This document shows positions 57,002-64,000 of a stretch of DNA of 64,000 nucleotides, in pieces. The position numbers were made by a program, and so were the translations under genes. The notes below the pieces were generated by a model. That model had not been told where the DNA came from. It worked only from the letters and a program-made list of their open reading frames with translations, and made no database searches. The stretch is taken from positions 32,710 to 96,709 of the forward strand of contig CAVSNS010000008.1 of the NCBI GenBank assembly GCA_963729325.1, given 5' to 3'. The first letter of the stretch is position 1; the number at the start of each line of letters is the position of its first letter. The stretch is from JABCYV01 sp963729325 (GTDB lineage: Bacteria; Acidobacteriota; Terriglobia; Terriglobales; Acidobacteriaceae).

Positions 57002-57697
57002 TCAACACGCCGTGCTGCTGCCTATGTACTCCCGGTATCCAGGATATATATGTATGCGGTTGTTGGACAGATCCGCATGTGACCAAATCGCGGGTGAAGC
57101 AGCGGCTCTTACAGCAGCCTTCGCGGCATCTATCCTGACAGACCGGAGAATCCTATCAAGGATTGCAAACACCTGCCTATCGTCCACCTTCTTCATGCCA
57201 TCGACGGCTCCATAGCCAGAAGTCGCGATGCCCTCGCCAAGTTCGTAGCACGCCTTGCAAAAACGCGTGATAGTAGAGCCCCCGAACTGATGGCCCAGCC
57301 CGCCCTCGCCCTGCTCCAACCCATGGAATTGTGTGCCACTGATCTTCTTTGTAATCGGTTTTCGCGAACCTGAAACATCGTCAGGAAACCGCTTGCATTC
57401 GTCTTGGGTCAGATGCGGATTTACGCTCAAGGTAACGAATGCGGTATTGAAATCGGTTCCCGGAAAGGAGCTAGGCGGTATTTCCACCGTGACGACCCGA
57501 ACTCCGCCGGGCGCCACAAACTCCATGGGAATTGGGCCGAGATAGCCTAGCGTATCTTCCTCGCCCAACTCCCCTTCTTTGAGTTTGTAGGCGTTCGGAA
57601 ATTGCAGAGAAATACCGTACTTTTTGTTGAAGTATTTCGCCTGTGCGGCCACGGTGATTGGCAGCAAGCAAATGCAAAGCATCGCGAAGATTTTCAT
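57002..57697 (-). CDS. Hypothetical secreted protein
   Basis: 231 residues. Clean signal peptide (MKIFAMLCICLLPITVAAQA). The mature part starts KYFNKKYGISLQFPNAYKLK, resembling the PsbP/DUF1795-like folds in which a YGISLQFP motif opens a beta-alpha-beta unit; VRVVTVEIPPSSFPGTDFNT and HLTQDECKRFPDD follow. Two cysteines in ITRFCKACYELGEG might form a disulphide. The last 25 residues (beyond RIDAAKAAVRAA) look like read-through and the true end may be earlier. No functional neighbour. Confidence 0.6.
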   Translation of the reverse strand: MKIFAMLCICLLPITVAAQAKYFNKKYGISLQFPNAYKLKEGELGEEDTLGYLGPIPMEFVAPGGVRVVTVEIPPSSFPGTDFNTAFVTLSVNPHLTQDECKRFPDDVSGSRKPITKKISGTQFHGLEQGEGGLGHQFGGSTITRFCKACYELGEGIATSGYGAVDGMKKVDDRQVFAILDRILRSVRIDAAKAAVRAAASPAIWSHADLSNNRIHIYPGYREYIGSSTAC

Positions 57698-57913
57698 TGG
57701 AGAGGGCGTCGCACATTCTAGCTGCGGTGCACGCGAGCGACCAGAGTTATCTGCGAGGCAATCAGGGCCTTACGGCCCAAGTCACAGGCATAAGCGTGGA
57801 GGTATGTATACAGTGTGGTCGCACGCCGACAATTGGCGCTTTCCTCAGAGTAAACGGTGGAGAAGAAGCGATTGCACCAACAATCCGGGCCAACGAGCGT
57901 AATGGCGATGTTA

Positions 57914-58528
57914 GTGCGCCGGGATAAACCGGCATGAAGTAGAGGATGAAAGAGCCTTACAAGAAAGGAATAGCGAACCACTTGGCCTCGAGTCTTGCGC
58001 TGCTACCGCGAGGGACCCAGCGAAGCGTAGATAGAGGATAGGCGGGGTGGCCATTGAGCCGCGAAAACTTACAACCCGGACGCCGACGCGGTTAACATGC
58101 GCGGAAGGCAACATGGACAGGAGCGACAGCGCGAGGTTCTGGTCAGTCCGGCGTGGTCGAAGACCCCACGGCACGCCTAGAAACTTCATGCACGAGAACC
58201 GGGAGACCTCGGAGACCACCTGAGGCCAGTCCGGCAGCAGGTCGGCGAGCGAAGGCTTAGGCCACACGGCTCGCATGCACCTCACCGAGGAGTCACACTG
58301 CGGCATAGTACCGATGAATCATTCGAACAAAGACGGCAGGTTCGTCGGCGGAGAGTGAGGAGGGAAGGCTGCGGATCAAGGAGAACACTCTTCCACTTGA
58401 CACGTACCCGACTCAGAGCGGGACTGAGCGTGTCCCACGGGTGGGCGAATGTGCGGCCCACCGCTATGGCGGGCCGTTATTCATCCGAGATAAGAACCGG
58501 ATGCGCTAATCAGCTGTTCTAGCTGGAA
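57914..58528 (+). mobile_element. 5' remnant of a group II intron with decayed intron-encoded protein
   Basis: The block begins with GTGCGCC (57914), the usual group II intron 5' consensus, and is followed by intron-style structured sequence. It then contains fragments of an intron-encoded reverse-transcriptase N terminus: MKEPYKKGIANHL from 57946, MHENRETSETT from 58188, IVPMNHSNKDGRF, and, in another frame, GRLRIKENT, TYPTQSGTERV and GPLFIRDKNRMR. Two stops and a frameshift break it. Homology ends where the IS481-type element begins. No RT catalytic core (YADD) and no domain V/VI is left, so it cannot be an active intron. Confidence 0.7.
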
Positions 58529-59740
58529 CTTGATCTGACAAAGACCTATGTTAGGCGGCAGTTTCTTGCGCTCCGCCTCCGCTTCGCTGCGCAGGGCTAC
58601 GCTCCGGCTCCGCGTGCTGTCCCTCGACGTCGGACGAAACTGCAACTGTCAGAGAGTCGAGCATTTTCGCCTGCGCTAACTGTTTGGAATCCAGGAAAGT
58701 CTGCCAGGGTGTTTTCCCGTAGCAGTACTTGCCGGAGTGTTCGCGTTTTTCATTGTACTCACCCAGCCAAACATCCAGATCCGACTGCAGCTCGTCCAAG
58801 CTGCGATAGAGCTTTTTGCGAAACGCAACGCTATAGAACTCTTCTTGCAAGGTGCGATGGAAGCGCTCGCAGATGCCATTGGTCTGCGGCGACTTGGCTT
58901 TGGTGCGGGAATGGTCGATGTTCTCCACGGCCAGGTAGAGCTGATACTCGTGGCATTCCCGGTTGCCGCAGTACTCCGTACCACGGTCGGTCAGCACGCG
59001 CAGCAGCGGCACGTTCTGTTCCTCCAAGAACGGCAGCACCCGATCATTCAGCAGATCCGCCGCCACCAGCGCATTCTTGTGGTCGTAGAGCTTCACGAAC
59101 GCCAGCTTCGAATAGGTGTCCAGGAAGGTTTGCTGGTAGATGCGGCCGATGCTCTTGATCGTTCCCACGTAGTAAGTATCCTGGGCGCCGAGATAGCCTG
59201 GGTGTTCGGTCTCGATCTCCCCGTGGGCTTGTTTCTCTTCCCGCGCTCGCTCCAGGGTCCGCACCTGATCTTCGGTAAGGATCAGATTTTCCTGGGCGGC
59301 TTTGGCTTCCAGCGCTTTGAGCCGTTTGCGAAAGGTTTCTAGATCATGGCGCAGCCAAACGCAGCGCACCCCGGCGGGCGAAATCAGCATCCCGCGCTTG
59401 GCCAGATCGTTGGCCGCTCTCACCTGTCCGTAGGCTGGCTTCTCCACCGCCAGCTCCACGACCGCTTTCTCGATGTGCTCTTCGATGCGGTTCTTCACAC
59501 AGGGCTTGCGGCGGCTGATTTCCTGCAGCGCCAGTTCGCCGCCTTTGTCGTAAAGCTCCTTGAAACGATAGAAACTATCCCGTGAGTAGCCCATCATCTT
59601 GCAGGCCTGTGAAACGCTGCCCAACATCTCAGCCAGCTTCAACAACCCCACCTTGTTCTTGATGATTTTCTGATCGGTGCTCATTCTGACATCTCCTCTC
59701 TGCGCCAGCCGGCGCATTCTATCGGAAATGTCAGATCAAG
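58529..59740 (-). mobile_element. IS481-type insertion sequence
   Basis: Perfect 12-bp inverted repeats CTTGATCTGACA (58529-58540) and TGTCAGATCAAG (59729-59740) bracket one transposase gene. A flanking target duplication is not obvious. It abuts the group II intron remnant and may have cut it. Confidence 0.78.
58551..59684 (-). CDS. IS481 family transposase
   Basis: About 377 residues, intact. Start ATG 59684 (MSTDQKIIKNKVGLLKLAEM). N-terminal helix-turn-helix of the IS481/helix_turn_helix_32 type (VSQACKMMGYSRDSFYRFKE); rve integrase core with DTYYVGTIKSIGRIYQQTFL (first Asp), LRVLTDRGTEYCG (second Asp) and SPQTNGICERFHRTLQEEF (Glu). The C-terminal 30 residues are low complexity. Confidence 0.9.
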   Translation of the reverse strand: MSTDQKIIKNKVGLLKLAEMLGSVSQACKMMGYSRDSFYRFKELYDKGGELALQEISRRKPCVKNRIEEHIEKAVVELAVEKPAYGQVRAANDLAKRGMLISPAGVRCVWLRHDLETFRKRLKALEAKAAQENLILTEDQVRTLERAREEKQAHGEIETEHPGYLGAQDTYYVGTIKSIGRIYQQTFLDTYSKLAFVKLYDHKNALVAADLLNDRVLPFLEEQNVPLLRVLTDRGTEYCGNRECHEYQLYLAVENIDHSRTKAKSPQTNGICERFHRTLQEEFYSVAFRKKLYRSLDELQSDLDVWLGEYNEKREHSGKYCYGKTPWQTFLDSKQLAQAKMLDSLTVAVSSDVEGQHAEPERSPAQRSGGGAQETAA

Positions 59741-59966
59741 TCGTGGCTAGGACAAATCAGCGCCCTTCCGGGTCTGTGCGGGGGGCAGCCCGCAATGGCT
59801 GTCCCTACCGCGATCGCCAACAACTCCGCTCCGAACCTCTGCCCGCGTGTTCCTCTGGAGTAAAGTGCCTGGTTACTGTCGGGTCGTTGGCGTGGCGGCC
59901 CTATACGTGAGGGCGATTCGGAATGGAAGCTCGCTGCTTTGCAGCAACGACCCCAGTTGTAGCAAT

Positions 59967-60164
59967 CTAATCTGGCTCCCTGCGATTCTTTTTTCGAGCA
60001 CGCTTTCGTGCCAAAGCTTGCTTCACGCGCTTCTTCTCGCCCGGCTTCAGGTAGTAGGAGTGACGCTTCACTTCCTTAATTATGTCTTCCGTCTGAACCT
60101 TGCGCTTGAACCGACGTAGGGCATTCTCCAACGACTCACCCTCTTGCAGTCGAACTTCTGCCAA
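59967..60164 (-). CDS. rpsU: 30S ribosomal protein S21
   Basis: 65 residues, the normal length. Typical bS21 composition: MAEVRLQEGESLENALRRFK, then RKVQTEDIIKEVKRHSYYLK, PGEKKRVKQALARKRARKKN. It binds the 30S platform next to the anti-Shine-Dalgarno. Downstream on the same strand, a TTGCTGC-AAA-GCAGCGA hairpin (around 59935-59955) could help terminate transcription. Usually a single core gene, so this marks chromosomal rather than plasmid DNA. Confidence 0.95.
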   Translation of the reverse strand: MAEVRLQEGESLENALRRFKRKVQTEDIIKEVKRHSYYLKPGEKKRVKQALARKRARKKNRREPD

Positions 60165-60212
60165 AACTGATCACCCCCAAACGGGTCCTGATGGGACAAA
60201 TTTGAGCATACA

Positions 60213-60357
60213 TCACTCCGAGTAGCCATCATCATCTTTATCTTTATCGTCATCTTCTGTCATCGCCTTCGTCCTCCTCTTCGTCTTCGTCTTCCTCGGG
60301 CTCTTGTCGAAGGAGGGCATCTGCACCTACCAATGCTTTTCGAGCGAGAGAAGACAT
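60213..60357 (-). CDS. Small highly acidic protein, frameshifted
   Basis: About 48 residues. From ATG 60357 the frame encodes MSSLARKALVGADALLRQEP followed by an Asp/Glu run (EEDEDEEEDEGDD), then meets a stop. One base over it continues EDDDKDKDDDGYSE to the stop at 60213. The composition on both sides of the shift is the same acid-rich type, so I treat it as one gene. It lies upstream of rpsU on the same strand, about 50 bases away. Family unknown; the acidic tail suggests binding to a basic partner or metal. Confidence 0.5.
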
Positions 60358-60863
60358 GACTCCTCCTGAGGACAGGCGTCAGGCCAAATCGTCAATTCCT
60401 CAACCCTTCGTATGGGACCGCCTTAGCGTGCGTTTGTGGGCTCTCTTTTTTTTCAGCTTATTGGCCATTCTGGCTTCCGCGTGCTTATTGCCGGAGGACT
60501 CCGCATTTCCTAAAGCGCGGCCTCTTGGCTTTGTTTCTGTCCCGATTTTCTCTTCCAGTGCGTTGTCCATTCAGTGAGTCTCCATAGTTCTAGTTGTCAT
60601 GCAGCTCAGCTGTAGAGATGGCCCCTAACCGAAGGCATCGTCATTGCTATGCTTGCTCGACCAACAAGCGTCAAGTCTACGCTATCGCCTCGCTGCAGGC
60701 GATTGCGTCACATGGGCCCTTAACCGGTGAAACGGCGATATTTCGCCGAGACGCCGCAATTTCCGGGTTTTCATGGACTTGCCCTGTTTTGTCCCATGTA
60801 AGACTCAGAGGCCGCATGTCCCTGCGTTTGCCGGTGTACAATTCCCCGCGCACGGTAGAAAAG
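60358..60863. other. Spacer with one doubtful small ORF
   Basis: The only open frame (60356-60577, plus strand) would encode a 73-residue protein with a hydrophobic stretch (LWALFFFSLLAILASACLLP). It starts on top of the divergent acidic-protein gene and lacks a ribosome-binding site, so I do not call it. The remainder carries no visible gene. Confidence 0.3.
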
Positions 60864-61849
60864 ATGTTTCCAAATAACATTGCATTGCTGAGATTCGCAC
60901 TCGCGTCCTTCCTATTGGCTACCTCTGTAATCTGCCCTCTTGCGGGACAAGACTCGCCCGGCGTCGAAGAGAGCATTACTCTCACCTACATGGGTACGGC
61001 TGCATGGCAGATCAGCGATGGAACCACTGTAATTCTCATCGATCCTATCTCTCACGAATAGCTGTGCCGCTGCCCGGCTCCGGCTCCGCCGCAAGCGCGC
61101 GACCGCCTGGAGACACTCTCCCTTTGCACGGCTGGGGCGACGTGGTGCCGCCCGACCGAGCCACCATCGACGCACACATCCATCGAGCGGACTTCATCCT
61201 TGTCACCCATACCCACATTGACCACATCATGGATGTTCCTCATATCGCTCTCAAGACTCATGCTACTGTGATTGGAACTGAAAGCACTCAGAACGTCCTA
61301 CGGGCTTACAGTGTGCCCGAGGAACAACTGATAACAGTACGCGGCGGCGAGGACTACGAGTTCGGCAAATTCCCGCTGAAGGTCATCCCCAGCATTCACA
61401 GCCCACTTGATCACAAGCACTATTTCAGTTCGGCGACCGCTCCGGGTGGCATGAAAGCTCCATTGACGCTACAGCAGATGAATCCGGAAGGAGGCACTCT
61501 CGCGTACCTGGTTCGTTTTCATAGCCACGAGATTCTCGCCTTTGGCGGAAATAACTATATTGAACGCGAGATCGAGGAACTCAAGCCGGATGTCGTTCTG
61601 GTTGGTGCTGGCCCCTCTCACAAGGAGATCTACGACTATACGGGCCGCCTCATGCGCGACCTGCACTTCCCACCGTTGGTGCTTCCCACACATTGGGACA
61701 ACTTTACGGCCCCATATGACGCTTCTCAGCAGGCCGCGATTGACTCTCTGCAATCCTTCGTGCGGGAGGTCAACGTGGCTTCACCGAAGACCAAGGTCAT
61801 TGTCCCGAAGTACTTTGAAGCCATCCCTCTGGAAACATCCGCAAAGTGA
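60864..61849 (+). CDS. Secreted metallo-beta-lactamase-fold hydrolase (UlaG-like), frameshifted
   Basis: About 328 residues. ATG 60864 opens with a signal peptide (FALASFLLATSVICPLAGQ). The fold starts ITLTYMGTAAWQISDGTTVI, then LIDP; the frame changes near 61055 to YLSRIAVPLPGSGS. The metal motif is FILVTHTHIDHIMDVPHIAL (HxHxDH), followed by PSIHSPLDHKHY, ILAFGGNNYIEREIEEL and the C-terminal PLVLPTHWDNFTAP, giving the full ligand set. UlaG-like members hydrolyse lactones or phosphoesters; export and substrate here are inferred only. Confidence 0.8.
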
Positions 61850-61954
61850 GCTGGGCGGCGTGGGTATGGCATGCCCCAGATCGAGAGAGCGAAATACTGT
61901 GCCCAAGTCGCGGCTCGATCGAAGCTGATAACTGTTGTACTCAGATGGGATGAG

Positions 61955-62041
61955 AAGGTCGATCCCCGATCACGGATGGCCATAAGCTACCGTTGATCAA
62001 CGCACTCAAAGGTGCAATCAGAGAATAAGGAGATCGACCTT
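61955..62041. repeat. 10-bp inverted repeat upstream of IS110 transposase
   Basis: AAGGTCGATC (61955-61964) and GATCGACCTT (62032-62041) are exact inverted copies 67 bases apart; the second overlaps the transposase start. Internal GTTGATCAAC (61993-62002 region) is itself palindromic. Could be element-end or regulatory structure. Confidence 0.5.
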
Positions 62042-63296
62042 GAAGAAGCATAGCAAGTCTTGCCGGCGGAGTGAAGCAAGCTCGAAGCGAGCGAAGTCAC
62101 GAGGTCCAGTGCAGCGCGATGCGAAGGAAGTGATGGCGGAGGTGCTGGGAAAGCTGACGGGAAAACTCGATGCGCCGACGGTGTCAACGAGCGCACAAGA
62201 AAATCGCAGAGGAAACACGGTTGGCCCCAATCGAGATCGTCTGACGGTGGGAGTGGATCTGGGAGACCGCTGGAGTCAGTACTGCATTTTGGGTCTGGAG
62301 GGAGAAACGCTGGCCGAGGGACAGTTGCGGACGACGCAGGAAGATGTTGGGGAGTTTTTCCGGGGGTTAACGACGGCGCGGGTCGTGGTCGAAGTAGGAA
62401 CTCACTCGGCCTGGGTGCAGGACGTGATCACAGAGTTGGGGCACGAGGTGCTGGTGGCCAACCCGCGGTTAATGGAGGGGTCGAAGCGTCGCAAGCGCAA
62501 GAGTGATCGCATCGATGCCAACAAGTTGGCACGATTGGGACGGGTGGATCCGCAGTCGTTGTATCCGATTCGGCACCGCAGTCGGGAAGTGCGCCAGGAT
62601 CTGGTGGTGCTGCGCGCCCGGGACGCGTTGGTATCGGTGCGGACGGAGTTGATCAACACCACGCGAGGACTGGTGAAAAGTATGGGCACACGACTGCCGC
62701 GCTGTTCGAGTCCGAGTTTCGCAGAAAAGGTAAAGGATGCGATTCCGGCCGAGGTAGGGGAAGCGCTGCAGCCCTTGGTGCAACTGGTAGAGACGGTGAA
62801 TGAGTGCATCGAGAGGTATGACGAGAGGATTGAAGAGCTGGGCCGAAAGAAATATGGGCACACGACATTACTGCGACAAGTGAAAGGAGTGGGCCCGATC
62901 ACCTCCCTGGCCTACGTATTAACCCTGGAAGATCCACAACGATTCGCCAGCAGTCGCGAGGTTGGGCCCTATCTGGGGCTGGTGCCGAAGCAGGAGGACT
63001 CGGGGGACATTCAACCCCAGTTAGGAATCAGCAAGGCCGGAGACCGCATGTTACGAAGGTTGCTGGTAGGGAGTTCGCAGTACATGTTGGGAGCCTTCGG
63101 ACCAGACACCGACTTACGGCGATACGGGCTGCGATTGTGTGAACGCGGAGGAAAGAATGCCAAGAAACGAGCCGTGGTGGCGGTAGCACGAAAGCTGGCC
63201 GTCTTGCTCCATCACCTGTGGGTAACCGGGGACGTCTATGAACCGCTACACCGCACGGAGACAGGAACCGGGACCGCACAAGCGGCGGCAGCATAA
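62040..63296 (+). CDS. IS110 family transposase
   Basis: 418 residues, intact. TTG start after GGAGATCGACC. N-terminal RuvC-like DEDD domain: LTVGVDLGDRWSQYCILG (first Asp), RVVVEVGTHSAWVQD (Glu) and KSDRIDANKLARLGRVDP (Asp pair). C-terminal Transposase_20 domain with LRQVKGVGPITSLAYVLTLE and the serine-containing region YLGLVPKQEDSGDIQPQLGI SKAGD. IS110 enzymes work with a non-coding bridge RNA that pairs with donor and target DNA, so long structured flanks are expected. Ends of the element are not defined in this window. Confidence 0.9.
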   Translation: MKKHSKSCRRSEASSKRAKSRGPVQRDAKEVMAEVLGKLTGKLDAPTVSTSAQENRRGNTVGPNRDRLTVGVDLGDRWSQYCILGLEGETLAEGQLRTTQEDVGEFFRGLTTARVVVEVGTHSAWVQDVITELGHEVLVANPRLMEGSKRRKRKSDRIDANKLARLGRVDPQSLYPIRHRSREVRQDLVVLRARDALVSVRTELINTTRGLVKSMGTRLPRCSSPSFAEKVKDAIPAEVGEALQPLVQLVETVNECIERYDERIEELGRKKYGHTTLLRQVKGVGPITSLAYVLTLEDPQRFASSREVGPYLGLVPKQEDSGDIQPQLGISKAGDRMLRRLLVGSSQYMLGAFGPDTDLRRYGLRLCERGGKNAKKRAVVAVARKLAVLLHHLWVTGDVYEPLHRTETGTGTAQAAAA

Positions 63297-63473
63297 AGCC
63301 GCGCTCAACATGTTCCATAAAAGTTAAACCGACGCAGAAGATACTTTGATGACGCGGAGGCCAGTCGTTATCGGAAGGGTTTGCAGCAACGACATCCACT
63401 CGCCTTGTTCGGGTGACTGCGGGTAATCGCCAGATCCCTGGAGATCGCTAATCAGATGGCAGCGCCCAACCAG

Positions 63474-63504
63474 CCAGGCCCCGTCACGTTGTGATGGGGC
63501 CTGG
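63474..63504 (+). other. Strong hairpin downstream of IS110
   Basis: CCAGGCCCC (63474-63482) pairs with GGGGCCTGG (63496-63504); inside, TCAC and GTGA (63484-63487, 63491-63494) pair around GTT. No T run follows, so it is a structural element rather than a terminator. Confidence 0.55.
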
Positions 63505-63676
63505 TTTGAGATCGAACCCCAACGTGCACCGGGCCCCATGTGGCTCCTTGAGAGTGCGGATAGAAGCCGGGTGGGAGTGGTGGTCGCAAGCAAGACCTTG
63601 AGAAACGCATGGCTACGAAGCGCCGATCAACTTACTTCTGGAAACGATCGAAGTAGATGAAAACCGAATCCACTAA

Positions 63677-63801
63677 GGAACGAAGCTCAACTGAACTGCG
63701 TTTCGCTTCGTTCCCGGCTCGAGCATGAAGTGACGTGGAGAGCTGTCAAGGGTCCAGATGAACGTCCCCTACGGGACGCCCTTGACTGCTCCCCACGTCA
63801 C
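63677..63801 (+). ncRNA. Candidate structured RNA (possible IS110 bridge RNA)
   Basis: Two adjacent structures. The first is a 10-bp perfect stem, GGAACGAAGC (63677-63686) with GCTTCGTTCC (63705-63714), and an 18-nt loop. The second is a nested set of helices: GTGACGTGG/CCACGTCAC (63730-63738 with 63793-63801), GTCAAGGG/CCCTTGAC (63745-63752 with 63779-63786) and CGTCCC/GGGACG (63763-63768 with 63773-63778). A ten-base bulge lies at 63753-63762. No open reading frame covers the region. Long internal loops and bulges next to an IS110 gene fit a bridge RNA, but an unrelated structured RNA cannot be excluded. Confidence 0.5.
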
Positions 63802-63839
63802 CACCGGAGGTTATGCAGATGGAAAGCAATTAACTAAGG

Positions 63840-63885
63840 AAGGCCGCCACGTCGGCCTTGACTTTTATGACCTTCTCATAGAAGG
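63840..63885 (+). other. Two further hairpins
   Basis: AAGGCCG (63840-63846) pairs with CGGCCTT (63853-63859) and is followed by GACTTTTATG. CCTTC (63871-63875) then pairs with GAAGG (63881-63885). They precede the terminator at 63924. Confidence 0.45.
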
Positions 63886-63923
63886 CGATTACACCAACTG
63901 AGAGTCGCTGGTGAAAGCGCGAC

Positions 63924-63945
63924 AGTAGGTCAACCTACTTTTTTT
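63924..63945 (+). terminator. Intrinsic terminator
   Basis: AGTAGG-TCAA-CCTACT followed by seven T residues: a classic Rho-independent terminator. It lies about 35 bases before a possible start codon at 63980, so it either ends the structured RNA upstream or acts as an attenuator for the next gene. Confidence 0.8.
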
Positions 63946-63979
63946 GATTGCGTCGTGTGTCTTGATTCTGGCATTCGCC

Positions 63980-64000
63980 ATGGAAGCTATTCGTACCGCA
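63980..64000 (+). CDS. Possible gene start at window edge
   Basis: ATG followed by six sense codons (MEAIRTA) to the window end. No ribosome-binding site is obvious; called only because of its position after the terminator. Confidence 0.2.

Overview
The window looks like a chromosomal segment of an acidobacterium (Acidobacteriota, Terriglobia-like). The signs are an Oar-type TonB-dependent receptor with a carboxypeptidase-regulatory N-terminal domain, tandem TPR/multiheme cytochrome proteins next to a CRTAC1 (FG-GAP/UnbV) protein, a zinc-ribbon/DUF4190/pilin-like fusion, several very long TPR proteins, and many short GC-rich palindromic intergenic repeats. Taxonomy is inferred from gene content only. 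Many otherwise well-conserved genes (metH, the receptor, both cytochromes, the lactonase, the FAH hydrolase) are broken by single-base frameshifts while homology continues in the next frame. I give the whole span for such genes and state where the frame changes; many of these breaks are probably consensus errors rather than real lesions.

Layout. 0-13.7 kb holds secreted or envelope proteins (carboxypeptidase-regulatory-like proteins, a phospholipase C/acid phosphatase-like phosphoesterase, a degenerate CPBP-like membrane protein, a YD-repeat Tat-type protein), a decayed cpaB, a decayed DinB-like gene, twin-arginine translocase subunits and a ferritin-like Tat substrate, separated by repeat-rich spacers. 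13.7-21.3 kb holds an orphan nuoI, cobalamin-dependent metH, a VapBC-type toxin-antitoxin pair with a clear operator, an alpha/beta hydrolase and marC.

21.3-50.9 kb is a catabolic region. A minus-strand run (TonB receptor, TPR protein, two short-chain dehydrogenases, fucP) faces an IclR regulator. It is followed by two multiheme cytochromes with TPR segments, rhaT, a CRTAC1 protein, an FAH-family hydrolase, a Gfo/Idh oxidoreductase, an L-fuconate dehydratase-like enolase-superfamily enzyme, a RhaM-type mutarotase and an L-fucono/rhamnono-lactonase. Together these supply most or all steps of a non-phosphorylative L-fucose/L-rhamnose pathway to pyruvate and lactate. Next to it lies a second, less understood module: class III CoA-transferase, a second IclR, two MaoC-fold proteins flanking a solute-binding-like protein without a signal peptide, a split UxaA-type dehydratase and an RraA-like aldolase.

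51-64 kb is rich in mobile DNA: an ISNCY-like element between 17-bp direct repeats, a 5' remnant of a group II intron (a second remnant lies at 27 kb), an IS481-type element abutting that remnant, and an IS110-family transposase followed by about 680 bp of non-coding DNA with several strong hairpins and an intrinsic terminator. Between them lie a pilin-like fusion gene, an 810-residue TPR protein, a kinase remnant, rpsU, a small acidic protein and a secreted metallo-beta-lactamase-fold protein.
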